From Candidatus Bathyarchaeia archaeon (lineage in GTDB: Archaea; Thermoproteota; Bathyarchaeia; 40CM-2-53-6), in NCBI GenBank assembly GCA_035935655.1, contig DASYWW010000012.1, forward strand, positions 180,227 through 244,226: a DNA stretch of 64,000 nucleotides, given 5' to 3'. The position numbers were made by a program, and so were the translations under genes. Within the stretch, counting starts at the first letter, position 1; the number at the start of each line of letters is the position of its first letter. Of this stretch, positions 8,107 through 16,064 are shown piece by piece. The notes beneath the pieces were generated by a model. That model searched no databases. It was not told where the DNA came from and saw only the letters and a program-made list of their open reading frames with translations.

Positions 8107-9361
8107 TTCCGATCTTCCTAAACTGGTCGAAGAACACTCTGTCGCCAAAGGAGTAAGATGTCTTCTATACCGGACAACCGATAACCCGACTGTTGCAGTC
8201 AACGGAAGCATTCGAGCTGGAACGGCGCTAGAGCCGAAGAATCACCATGGAATCGCAGAGCTTGCAACCAGGCTCTTGATCAGAGGCTCGCGGAAGATAG
8301 GGCCGGAGAAAATCGCCGACTCTTTGGAATCCGTTGGGGCAGCGATTAGTTTCCGGAATGCGCCTGACGCGATCTTGTTCCAGGCGCGGATGACGACCCC
8401 TTGGATGAAGAGAGTACTCGATATTCTATCGGAGTGCTTGACCAGCCCCTCGTTTGACCGGAAGGATGTAGAGAAGGAGAAAGAGGAACTGCTTACCGAC
8501 ATCCGGCTGAGAGACGACGATCCGACGAGGAGAGGAATGCGCGAGTTACTTGCACTGGTCTATCCCAAGAACCATCCTTACTGTAAGGACAGGTTCGGTA
8601 CGGCCGAGAGTGTCAAGAAGATCGAGCGAGCAACCCTCGTCGATTTCTTTCACGATCATTTTGCCAAGGCTCCTGTCATCGTAGCATTCGCGGGACAGTT
8701 CAAATCCGACCAAGCGTTAAAGTGGAGCGGCCGTACTTTCGGTGAGAGAGAAGACTCTTCAGCAGTGAAGAGCATTTCCGGAACCGAGCCAAATCCGGCG
8801 AAGAAAGAGATTGTTATGGCTCACAAGGCTCAAACCGAGATCCTGATGGGAACGCTAGCCGTCGCGCGGCTGCACCCGGATTATGAACCGTTTAACTTGC
8901 TTAACGCCATACTGGGGGAGCTGGGTTTCATGGGGAGGCTTGGACAGAGGGTGCGGGACAAAGAAGGGCTGGCATATTCGTGCACGTCGTTTCTCAATGC
9001 TGGACTCCAGGGCGGGAACTGGACCGCCCTTGCGGGGGTAAACCCGAAGAACGTGGACCGTGCAAAGGAGCTGATGGAACAGGAGATTAGCCGGGTTATC
9101 GATGAGCCGGTCTTGGATCAGGAGCTTGAGGACGCCAAGGAGAACCAGACCGGTTCTGCTTTGATGGAACTGGAGTCAACCGAGGGAGTTGCCAGGACAA
9201 GCCATAATCTCGTCCACTACGGACTTGGATTGGACTATTTCGCGAAGCGGCGTCAGCTATTCCGAAAGATCAACAAAAGTCAACTTCAAGAAATGGCTGG
9301 GAAGTATCTACAGCCGTTACGGACCTCTAGTGTGATTGTTGGACCTAAGGCCAAGGAGTAG
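8096..9361 (+). CDS. M16 family peptidase-like protein, non-catalytic subunit
   Basis: Second M16 protein (421 aa). The zinc motif is lost: the segment aligned to GxxHFLEHMLF reads GIAELATRLLIRG (about residues 52-64), with no His at either position. The C-terminal half keeps the substrate-groove region typical of the non-catalytic partner (LGFMGRLGQRVRDKEGLAYS). In characterised M16B pairs and mitochondrial processing peptidase such subunits bind substrate, and that is the likely role here. The 11-bp overlap with the catalytic gene supports coupled translation and a fixed stoichiometry. Confidence 0.9.
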   Translation: MGIDSDLPKLVEEHSVAKGVRCLLYRTTDNPTVAVNGSIRAGTALEPKNHHGIAELATRLLIRGSRKIGPEKIADSLESVGAAISFRNAPDAILFQARMTTPWMKRVLDILSECLTSPSFDRKDVEKEKEELLTDIRLRDDDPTRRGMRELLALVYPKNHPYCKDRFGTAESVKKIERATLVDFFHDHFAKAPVIVAFAGQFKSDQALKWSGRTFGEREDSSAVKSISGTEPNPAKKEIVMAHKAQTEILMGTLAVARLHPDYEPFNLLNAILGELGFMGRLGQRVRDKEGLAYSCTSFLNAGLQGGNWTALAGVNPKNVDRAKELMEQEISRVIDEPVLDQELEDAKENQTGSALMELESTEGVARTSHNLVHYGLGLDYFAKRRQLFRKINKSQLQEMAGKYLQPLRTSSVIVGPKAKE

Positions 9362-9405
9362 CCATTCTCCAAACCCTAAAAGCCGCCGGCCTTATTGGCG
9401 GAACC

Positions 9406-9747
9406 ATGGATGATCCGGCCAAAGAAGTATCAATAGACGAATTCAAGAAGCTCGAGATCCGAGTTGGGCGAGTTGTGGAGGTCTCGCGCGTTCCGCGAAC
9501 TGAGAAACTCTACAAGGTTGTTGTGGACTTTGGTCCTCAAGGTAAGCGGCAGACTGTAACCGGCCTCGTTGGTTATTACGCGGCGGAGGAGCTGATGAAC
9601 AAGAGAGTTGCATTCCTGGTGAATCTCAAGCCAGCGAAATTTGCTGGGGAGAAATCTGAGGGCATGCTCCTGGCCGCCTCTGATGGCGAGAAGCTATCTA
9701 TTCTTACGATCGATAGGGATGTGCCAAACGGGTCCAGAGTCAGCTAG
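9406..9747 (+). CDS. tRNA-binding OB-fold protein (MetRS C-terminal / CsaA-like)
   Basis: Stand-alone EMAPII/Trbp111-type tRNA-binding domain, 113 aa. IDEFKKLEIRVGRVVEVSRV is the usual start of the OB fold, and KRVAFLVNLKPAKFAGEKSEGMLLAA is the conserved second half. Such proteins bind tRNA or associate with methionyl-tRNA synthetase as a trans-acting C-terminal domain; no synthetase gene is in view. A CCTAAAAG element about 25-30 nt before the ATG fits leaderless expression separate from the M16 genes. RlmE follows after 18 bp. Confidence 0.85.
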   Translation: MDDPAKEVSIDEFKKLEIRVGRVVEVSRVPRTEKLYKVVVDFGPQGKRQTVTGLVGYYAAEELMNKRVAFLVNLKPAKFAGEKSEGMLLAASDGEKLSILTIDRDVPNGSRVS

Positions 9748-9765
9748 GATACAATTACTGTCATT

Positions 9766-10401
9766 ATGCCAAACCAGTGGATTGAGCGTAGGAAGAAGGA
9801 TCAGTACTACAAGCTGGCCAAGCTCAAAGGCTACCGTAGCAGAGCGGCCTACAAGCTTCTCCAAACATCGAGAACCTACAAGCTCTTGCTTCCAGGTCAG
9901 AAAGTTGTCGACCTCGGCTCCCAGCCGGGAGGCTGGCTTCAGATTGCGCGAGAAGCGGTTGGACCGGAAGGCTCAGTTCTTGGAATCGACATCAAGAAGA
10001 TCGAACCCCTACCCTATCCAAATGTGAAGCTGATAGAGGCAGACATCTATTCTGAAGACCTACCGCAGAGGATAGTTTCGGAGCTGAAGGGACCTGCAGA
10101 TGTGGTTCTGTCAGACTTGGCACCAACAATCATTGGAGCATGGGACGTGGATCATGCTAGACAAGTGGATCTCGCAAGAGCCGCGCTTAGAATAGTGCAG
10201 GAGGTTCTCAAGCAAGGGGGAGACGCGTTCATCAAACTCTTCCACGGACCCGAGCTCAGACGGTTTCAGGACGAAGCTGACGAGTTCTTCGAGAAAAGCA
10301 GATTGTTGAAACCGAAAGCGAGCCGCCCAGAAGCCTCGGAAGTATACTACCTTGGCCTAAATTTCAAAATGATGTGGATTCCTCCTGAGCCAAAACCGTG
10401 A
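9766..10401 (+). CDS. rlmE: 23S rRNA 2'-O-ribose methyltransferase, RlmE/FtsJ family
   Basis: SAM-dependent ribose methyltransferase of 211 aa, acting on 23S rRNA (U2552 region in the E. coli enzyme). The K-D-K-E tetrad is visible: Lys30 (RSRAAYK), Asp117 (VLSDLAP), Lys157 (AFIKLF) and Glu192 (PEASEVYY). The SAM-binding loop is VVDLGSQPGGWLQ. A tRNA substrate (Trm7-like) cannot be excluded from sequence alone. The stop overlaps the GTG of the following NTPase by 4 bp, indicating one operon from about 9406 to RNase HII. Confidence 0.92.
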   Translation: MPNQWIERRKKDQYYKLAKLKGYRSRAAYKLLQTSRTYKLLLPGQKVVDLGSQPGGWLQIAREAVGPEGSVLGIDIKKIEPLPYPNVKLIEADIYSEDLPQRIVSELKGPADVVLSDLAPTIIGAWDVDHARQVDLARAALRIVQEVLKQGGDAFIKLFHGPELRRFQDEADEFFEKSRLLKPKASRPEASEVYYLGLNFKMMWIPPEPKP

Positions 10402-10952
10402 ACATCCTTACAATAGTGTTCGTGACAGGCGCTCCAGGAGTTGGAAAGACGACCCTCATGCAGCGAATCCACGATCACTACAAGAACAAAGGGCTTAGAG
10501 TTGATGGCATGGTTACACGCGAGGTGAGAAAAGGCGACGAACGCATCGGGTTTAAGACAACCGACCTCTCCTCAGGCGCTGAAGGTTGGCTCGCCCGAAC
10601 GGGAGATAGCGTCGGCCCGAGAGTAGGCAAGTACAGTGTCGATCCAGAAGATCTTGAAGAGATCGGTGTAGGTGCGTTGAAAAGAGCTGCAGAACGGTCC
10701 GCTGATCTCGTTCTCCTTGATGAGATCGGACCCATGGAAATGACAAGCAGAGCTTTCAGACGCACTTTAGCCAAACTATTGTCAGCCGGGCGAAACGTGA
10801 TTGCGACTGTCAAATATGGGTCACATTACCCTGAGATTGAGAGGTCGCCAGGGTTTGCTGAGGCCGTGAGTTTCGAGATTTCGCGTGACAACCGTGAGGA
10901 AGTGATACAGAGGATACTCTCGATCGTTGACGCGTGGATGGAACGGAGCTAG
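10398..10952 (+). CDS. THEP1-type nucleoside-triphosphatase
   Basis: Small P-loop NTPase of the THEP1 family (184 aa). The Walker A motif GAPGVGKTT spans residues 11-19, and VLLDEIGPME holds the Walker B Asp108-Glu109. VDGMVTREVRKGDERIGF is typical of the family, which hydrolyses ATP and GTP slowly in vitro and whose cellular role is poorly defined. It starts with GTG overlapping the rlmE stop (GTGA), a strong sign of translational coupling. The gap to RNase HII is 7 bp. Confidence 0.88.
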   Translation: MNILTIVFVTGAPGVGKTTLMQRIHDHYKNKGLRVDGMVTREVRKGDERIGFKTTDLSSGAEGWLARTGDSVGPRVGKYSVDPEDLEEIGVGALKRAAERSADLVLLDEIGPMEMTSRAFRRTLAKLLSAGRNVIATVKYGSHYPEIERSPGFAEAVSFEISRDNREEVIQRILSIVDAWMERS

Positions 10953-10959
10953 CGTATTC

Positions 10960-11616
10960 TTGCGGGTTTGTGGCGTGGATGATGCCGGTCGGGGTCCCGT
11001 GATCGGTCCTCTAGTCATTGCCGGGATCAGAATCGAGGAGGAGAAACTCGACCAGCTTAGATCGCTTGGCGTTAAAGATTCAAAGAAACTGTCGCCGGAA
11101 GCTAGAATGGATCTTTCTATCGAGATTCCGAAGGTCGTCGATGAGTATCACATTGTAGAGTTGGAAGCGGATTATCTGGACTTGGTAGTAAACCGTTCTC
11201 CAAAATTCCAGGGACTAAACTTGCTAGAAGCGAAAGCGATGGCAGATGTGATCGAGAAATTGAAGCCTCACCTTGCATATGTCGATGCCTCGGATACTCG
11301 ACCCGAGCGATTCAAGAACAACATTCTGGAACGCCTGAGCTTCAAACCCCGACTGGTCTCCGAACATCACGCGGACGAAAAATATCCCACTGTCTCGGCC
11401 GCGAGCATCCTCGCGAAGGTTCGAAGAGATTCTAGAATCGAGGAGCTAAAGAAAGAATACGGCGAAATTGGATCAGGGTACGCGCACGATCCCATAACCG
11501 TCCGGTTTCTTAGTGAGTACTATTTGGCAAATCGAGACTTTCCACCAATCGTAAGGAAATCGTGGAAAACCCTCAGAAACCTCGTCCGAGAAATCTCTCA
11601 GTCAAAACTGAGCTAA
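10960..11616 (+). CDS. rnhB: Ribonuclease HII
   Basis: RNase HII, removing ribonucleotides and RNA primers from RNA-DNA hybrids. I place the start at TTG 10960 (MRVCGVDDAGRGP), 7 bp after the preceding stop. A longer reading from 10927 would overlap the NTPase and add unrelated residues. Active-site positions are Asp7 and Asp8 (usual motif DEAGRG, here DDAGRG), then the Asp of YVDASD and the Asp of HHADEKYPTVSAASILAK. The Glu-to-Asp change at the second position is conservative; from memory it also occurs in Thaumarchaeota, so activity is expected. It is the last gene of the 9.4-11.6 kb operon. Confidence 0.9.
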   Translation: MRVCGVDDAGRGPVIGPLVIAGIRIEEEKLDQLRSLGVKDSKKLSPEARMDLSIEIPKVVDEYHIVELEADYLDLVVNRSPKFQGLNLLEAKAMADVIEKLKPHLAYVDASDTRPERFKNNILERLSFKPRLVSEHHADEKYPTVSAASILAKVRRDSRIEELKKEYGEIGSGYAHDPITVRFLSEYYLANRDFPPIVRKSWKTLRNLVREISQSKLS

Positions 11617-11673
11617 CCAACGGATTGTTCTTCGACGGCTCAGGCAAATGCCTTCTCGCTCATCTATGGTCCG

Positions 11674-11700
11674 AGTAACTTTGAGCAATCATCGCCGTCT
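11674..11700. repeat. 27-nt intergenic repeat, copy 1
   Basis: This stretch ends in CAATCATCGCCGTCT and matches 15164-15190 at 24 of 27 positions. Both copies are intergenic and flank the toxin-antitoxin and surface-protein segment. In this copy GCCGTC (11694-11699) can also pair with GACGGC at 11634-11639, enclosing 66 nt. Confidence 0.55.
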
Positions 11701-11755
11701 GACTACCTAGCCAATGAGTACCAGATAAGCCTGCGGGATCGAAGCCTCCAAGCAT

Positions 11756-12153
11756 TCACCAAACCCTTCTGACCCCGGATATTCGGTCAAAGACCAAGTC
11801 TGTGGAAACAACGTTTCCATCCAAGGTTTGGGCCTCAGCGGCAACACCGGCGTCGAAATAGTCAACCTTTTCCTCGCCTTCTATTCTGGAAGTCAGATAC
11901 AAGACTGAGGGGAGAGCGCCTTCACCCTGGAAGTTGTTGCTGGATAGTCCCGGGCCAGGAGCGCGTGCCTCGCCATTCTTTCACGATAGTTCATCCCGCG
12001 ACTCTTCATCACGATATCAAACTCGAAAAGGGCGAAGGACGCGAGGTAGAAGCCAGGTTGGATCAATTGTGCGAGGCGGAAGGTTGACTTCTCGTGATGA
12101 GGGTCTTTGGGATCGGCCGCACCAAAGAGTACGACCGTGTCGAGAACTGGCAC
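11756..12153 (-). pseudogene. VapC-like PIN-domain toxin, frameshifted
   Basis: PIN ribonuclease toxin broken by one missing base. The first part (ATG at 12153) reads MPVLDTVVLFGAADPKD with the first acidic residue, then FALFEFDIVMKSRG with the conserved Glu, and stops at 11893. The remainder is in the next frame: LYLTSRIEGEEKVDYFDAGV, then STDLVFDRI and RRVW, ending with TGA at 11756-11758. It carries the later acidic residues of the fold. Restoring one base near 11903-11908 rebuilds a complete PIN domain of about 130 aa. The AbrB antitoxin gene ends 3 bp before its start. Either the toxin is inactivated or the assembly has a one-base error. Confidence 0.82.
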
Positions 12154-12156
12154 TGG

Positions 12157-12378
12157 CTAGTTCTTCTTGAATAGGTACTTGGAGGCTTCATGGCGCTCTT
12201 CCCGGAACCGGAAACCGGCCAGGGAAGTCTTGAACCGTTTTCCTTTGAGAGACGTGATGAGAACTCCCTCGGAGTAGGGAATCGCCAGGACCTTGTCGCC
12301 GGGAGCGACCCTTAGAAGCTCCCGCACTTCTTTGTCGAGAAGAACCCTGTACCTGTCGTCAACTTTGAGGACGGCCAA
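12157..12378 (-). CDS. AbrB/VapB-type antitoxin
   Basis: Swapped-hairpin DNA-binding protein of 73 aa (VDDRYRVLLDKEVRELLRVAPGDKVLAIPY), the usual antitoxin partner of PIN toxins, expected to bind its own promoter and neutralise the toxin through its C-terminal tail (RFREERHEASKYLFKKN). It starts with TTG; a TTTAATGG element about 30-40 nt upstream is a plausible TATA box. With the toxin frame broken, the antitoxin is the only intact half of this module. Confidence 0.82.
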   Translation of the reverse strand: MAVLKVDDRYRVLLDKEVRELLRVAPGDKVLAIPYSEGVLITSLKGKRFKTSLAGFRFREERHEASKYLFKKN

Positions 12379-12588
12379 TGCTTTCCCACGTTTTCATCCT
12401 GCTACCCACCATTAAAGGTTTCCTCCCCCGGTGGCCTCACCCAACTTAATTCCGGCCCTTGACTTATCCTAATTGGTGATCACTTCGACCTACAAGACAA
12501 CAGGAGCATGGTGCCTCGTGGTCTGAGCTTCTGATGACACTTTCTGGTAAATGCTGTAGAAAACGTAGCAGGCCCACGTGCACTGCCA

Positions 12589-14679
12589 TTACCGCCGCGA
12601 TTTCGCGAGACTCTTTAGTCCTCTGCTTGCCCCGGAGATGAGAGTCCCTCCGAATGGCGACCATGCTAGAACCAGAACTATGATGGTTCCGAAGACAGCG
12701 GCTCCTAAAGTGTACCAAACCCAGTTTGGCATACAAGCGATTCCTGGGATAGGCTGCTGGAAGGGTATCGGGTTCGGAGTTGGTGGTATCAGGCATGAGG
12801 CTCCTGGAGAATTGGCCGGTTGAAGGACGAAGTTGACAACGGTCGTGTCGCCGACCGAGGTGACGATGTTTGTCTGAAAGACCGTTGAGTAGCCTTGGGC
12901 CGAGGCGTAGAGTGTGTAGGTGCCCGGTGGAATGTTCGAAAGACTATAGAAACCGTTGGTGTCGGTCTGCAGCTCGATCTGTCCGGGTTGGCCACTGCAG
13001 GGTGCGCTCAGTCCGATGCATGCGCCTACTATCGGACTGAAGTGGCCTAGTATGTTCTTACTCGATCCATCAACGACCCGTCCTGAGATGAAGCCTGCCG
13101 TCGTACCTCCATTGGGAGGTATGCCCGGATACTGGTAAAGCCATGTCGCCAGACTTTTGGAGCCGATAATGTCATAGATAATTGGCACGTTGATCACTAA
13201 AGGCGCCGGGGTTGTTATGCAGCTCGTCAGTGTGCTAATTGTGCAGCTCACAGTATTTGCAGAATACTGTACCCCAAGACTTTGAGTATCAATGTAGCTG
13301 AAAACTTGCCCATAGGTGTTCGCGGCAATGATTTCTGGCATCGTCTTGTTGGTGAGCTGCGACAGATTGACGAGCTGGTCGACAGTTGGAACTGATGCTG
13401 GCCGGGTCAATCCAGGGTCCTGAAAGATGGGCAGCTGGGTATGAATGCCTTGCACGAAATTACAAGTGTTCTGACCTGTGCAGCCCGACGTCTGGATTCC
13501 TTGACCGCCAATCCAGACGCCCACGATCCCATACCAGCAGTTGCCTGCGACGAGGTCGGGTTGGCTGCACGTAAGTCCTCCAAAACCCACCGAGTTGAGA
13601 CCGAAACTGATTCTCGTCGATGTCAGAATTGATACTTTGTTGATGTCTGAGACTAACCCAGGGAGAGAACTGGTTAATGTCCGCAGAGGATCGCATTTGC
13701 CTACGGCGAAGAACCCACAGACGCTGACATCGTTGTTACAGACGTTCGCTGAGCCAGAGTTCGTCTTTACGCAAGTGGGCACGACTGCCGGTGGTACAAT
13801 TTGGAGGGTTAGACTCGTAATCTCTCGGTAGATATACCACGTCTGTTGCGTGACTTGTGTCCCAATCTGGACAAATGTCCCGTTGTATTGTTTGCCGCTG
13901 ACTATAGGATTTACCACGGTTGTATTGCTTTTCGAGGTGATCGACGAGCTTCCTATGCAGGCGGTTACTCCTTCAATGCAGGGAGGGTTGACTGATTGCC
14001 CTGCTTGAACAATCTGGTAATCAGTAGTCCAGCAGGCATTTGCTGGTATGTTGCCCTTGTCTGGCGTTGCCCCTAGAAACTTTGTACAAGTTGGGTCACC
14101 GACCGGGGTTGCCGAGGTCAAGAGTATTCCACCAAGCGCTCCGGTTATAGTACCAGACAAGTCGAAGCCCCTGACATCCGCACACGACGACGATGTTGTG
14201 CCCGTCGCTAATGGTATGTTTGGAACGCATGCATCAGGTATGCCCGAAGGAAGTTTTAGACTCCAAGTGGCCAGGTTTATTCCACAAACAATCCCTAGAC
14301 AGTCGTTGTATGCTACTGATTCGCCAAGCATTCCAACCGGATCATACAATGTCCCTGCTGAAACCAGGAAGAGCCCGTTGCACAACCCCCCACACGAACC
14401 TATTGAGGCCGACTGTGTCTGGATGCCTGAGTGAGCGTTCGCGATGTATTGGAAGCTGGTCGTACAGGAAGCGCACGGTCCCGGGTTATAGAACGGGTTG
14501 GTAGGAAATGCGGGTTCTTCACTCTTGGTCGCGACAACCTGGGGAACGTTGCCCCTCAAAGTCGACATGGAGCTGACAGCCACTGCCGCGACGAGCAGCA
14601 AGGCTAGGCCGGCGCTCTCAAGACTTCTCCTTTTTCCACGATGCATAAGGGGAGGGTTCATCCAGGGTTCACCTGTCAT
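12589..14679 (-). CDS. Large Cys-rich secreted protein with carboxypeptidase-regulatory-like domain and C-terminal membrane anchor
   Basis: Surface protein of 696 aa with no recognised catalytic motif. The N-terminus has a signal or anchor segment (GLALLLVAAVAVSSM) preceded by basic HRGKRR. The ectodomain is rich in Cys, often in pairs a few residues apart (CASC, CGGLC, CTGQNTC), suggesting disulphides, and in Asn/Thr/Ser. Near residues 535-630 a carboxypeptidase-regulatory-like (transthyretin-type) fold is visible (GFISGRVVDG; TDTNGFYSLSNIPPGTYTLYAS). A transmembrane helix (WVWYTLGAAVFGTIIVLVLAW) and a basic tail (KSLAKSRR) end it. Start codons at 14679, 14661 and 14646 are all possible; 14646 (MHRGKRRSLES) gives the most conventional signal peptide. 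It is flanked by non-coding DNA, so probably transcribed alone. Confidence 0.72.
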   Translation of the reverse strand: MTGEPWMNPPLMHRGKRRSLESAGLALLLVAAVAVSSMSTLRGNVPQVVATKSEEPAFPTNPFYNPGPCASCTTSFQYIANAHSGIQTQSASIGSCGGLCNGLFLVSAGTLYDPVGMLGESVAYNDCLGIVCGINLATWSLKLPSGIPDACVPNIPLATGTTSSSCADVRGFDLSGTITGALGGILLTSATPVGDPTCTKFLGATPDKGNIPANACWTTDYQIVQAGQSVNPPCIEGVTACIGSSSITSKSNTTVVNPIVSGKQYNGTFVQIGTQVTQQTWYIYREITSLTLQIVPPAVVPTCVKTNSGSANVCNNDVSVCGFFAVGKCDPLRTLTSSLPGLVSDINKVSILTSTRISFGLNSVGFGGLTCSQPDLVAGNCWYGIVGVWIGGQGIQTSGCTGQNTCNFVQGIHTQLPIFQDPGLTRPASVPTVDQLVNLSQLTNKTMPEIIAANTYGQVFSYIDTQSLGVQYSANTVSCTISTLTSCITTPAPLVINVPIIYDIIGSKSLATWLYQYPGIPPNGGTTAGFISGRVVDGSSKNILGHFSPIVGACIGLSAPCSGQPGQIELQTDTNGFYSLSNIPPGTYTLYASAQGYSTVFQTNIVTSVGDTTVVNFVLQPANSPGASCLIPPTPNPIPFQQPIPGIACMPNWVWYTLGAAVFGTIIVLVLAWSPFGGTLISGASRGLKSLAKSRR

Positions 14680-15163
14680 TGGCGCAAGGCTCTCGCTGGT
14701 TTTTCCTGGGCGCTTGTGAACCGGAGCAGTTCCTGTGGAATTACGTTCGCATCTAAGCCTCCAGTCTTGGGCTCGTTAGAAAATCCCGAACAATTACTTC
14801 GGACGTCTCTCTTGAATGAGTGGCCTCGCCGCCGATCGGTGTTGGCGCGTGGAGAGGATGCCAGGGAGCCTTGAGCTGTCGGATCTATCACAAAGCTCAC
14901 TATGATGCTCGGTAAGCCAAAAACGAGAGGGGATGCCGAAAGTCAAATGTGAAAGTAAAAAGTTCACGTGCGGCAGCCCTTCGCATTGGAATCCGAGAAT
15001 GGGCGTGAGCAACAGGATGGACAACCAAACGCCGAAGACAAGGTCAACGCCGGAGAGGCACCTTACGACAGGTTAACAGAACGTCAGACGAGCTATCCTT
15101 ATGAATCGAGACAACAATTTCGCCCTTCCGAGGAATGATTGGTTGAATAAAGAAAACTCTGTT

Positions 15164-15190
15164 AGTGGCTTTGACCAATCATCGCCGTCT
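15164..15190. repeat. 27-nt intergenic repeat, copy 2
   Basis: It matches copy 1 (11674-11700) at 24 of 27 positions in the same orientation, and the similarity stops abruptly on both sides. Unlike copy 1 it has no complementary GACGGC downstream. Confidence 0.55.
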
Positions 15191-15297
15191 CCGGCATTTC
15201 TAGCGCTCTGACATTAAAGCATGTCTCGATAAGACCCGTGATGTTCGGAAGGTCGGACTGAACATTCGTACACAGTCCAAGGAAATGGTTCACTGAT

Positions 15298-15321
15298 AGG
15301 GTTAGAAAAACGTCTAACCCT
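15298..15321. repeat. Perfect 9-bp hairpin
   Basis: AGGGTTAGA and TCTAACCCT are exact reverse complements separated by AAAACG. It lies about 160 nt past the stop of the carbonic anhydrase gene; a 3' processing or terminator element and an operator are both possible. No T-tract follows in either direction. Confidence 0.45.
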
Positions 15322-15477
15322 CAAACGCTAAGAAGATCGGAAAGACGTTAATCGTCTGACAACGACAAATCCATACGTTCCCCAACGAAAAACCAAGAGA
15401 TAATCAGCGACCCCCGGGTAGGCTCCCAAAATCTCGTGACAACGCCCGATGCGAATCCCCGAAAACGGCCCCGGCCC

Positions 15478-16011
15478 TCATCCGATCCCGGTATCAAAAG
15501 CCCCTGTACTAGTGTACTTTTGGGCCATCTTCACGTAGGCACGGTAGGATTCTCTTATCATCCGAACATCATTGTCTGTTGCCCTCCTCATCACCTTGGC
15601 GGGCGCACCCACCGCGACAGATCGCGGAAGGATCGTTCTACCTTCAAGAACCACCGCTCCGACCCCTATGATAGAATGAGCACCAACTCTCGCCCCATCA
15701 AAAATAATGGCTCCGGCTCCAATGAGACACTCGTCCCCGATTCTGCAAGCATGGACAATTGCACTGTGAGCTACTGTAACACCATTGCCAATAACCGCGG
15801 CGTTTTCGGACGAACAGTGGACGACAACATTGTCCTGCAGGCTACAGTTTGCTCCGATCCTAATCCTCCCGTAATCGCCTCGAAGCACAGCTCCTGGCCA
15901 AACACTAGTCCGTGAGCCGACAACGACATCACCTATGATGCTCGCGTTAGGAGCGATCATCGCTGTCGGATGGACTCGAGGCTTCTTGGACCCCAGCGTA
16001 TAGAGAGGCAT
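15478..16011 (-). CDS. Gamma-class carbonic anhydrase-like hexapeptide-repeat protein
   Basis: Left-handed beta-helix protein of 177 aa (Cam/YrdA family). Repeated hexapeptides run from about residue 12 to 140. The three zinc-ligand histidines of gamma carbonic anhydrases are present: His65 (VVVHC), His82 (TVAHS) and His87 (AIVHAC). The acidic loop of the active Methanosarcina Cam is absent, as in the CamH subclass, so CO2 hydration is likely but unproven. A TTTATGAATAATCC element about 35-48 nt upstream serves as promoter. Confidence 0.86.
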   Translation of the reverse strand: MPLYTLGSKKPRVHPTAMIAPNASIIGDVVVGSRTSVWPGAVLRGDYGRIRIGANCSLQDNVVVHCSSENAAVIGNGVTVAHSAIVHACRIGDECLIGAGAIIFDGARVGAHSIIGVGAVVLEGRTILPRSVAVGAPAKVMRRATDNDVRMIRESYRAYVKMAQKYTSTGAFDTGIG

Positions 16012-16045
16012 TTCTGGCCAACAGCCAAAAAACGATCTGCAGCCG

Positions 16046-16059
16046 GATTATTCATAAAG
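16046..16059 (-). promoter_or_regulatory. TATA-like box of the carbonic anhydrase gene
   Basis: TTTATGAATAATCC on the minus strand lies 35-48 nt before the ATG, with a short leader predicted. It sits in the 53-bp gap after the signal peptidase gene. Confidence 0.45.
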
Positions 16060-16064
16060 AGGAT

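Larger units (their letters stand above)
14680..15477. other. Non-coding region, 0.8 kb
   Basis: No convincing coding frame in either strand. It contains the second copy of the 27-nt repeat, a perfect 9-bp hairpin (15298-15321), and a small AGACG-TTAAT-CGTCT inverted repeat at 15344-15358. The left part must hold the promoter of the Cys-rich surface protein; the right part is downstream of the carbonic anhydrase gene. Confidence 0.6.

Noticed and set aside
11634..11699. C/D-box guide sRNA on the minus strand (GATGAT near the 5' end, CTGA near the 3' end, closed by GACGGC/GCCGTC)
   Set aside because: The stem leaves no room for the three-nucleotide bulge of a kink-turn, the C box has C instead of U, and internal D'/C' boxes are poor. 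Kept only as a repeat and possible hairpin.
15436..15915. 159-codon plus-strand ORF over the carbonic anhydrase gene
   Set aside because: Opposite-strand shadow of a well-supported hexapeptide-repeat protein.
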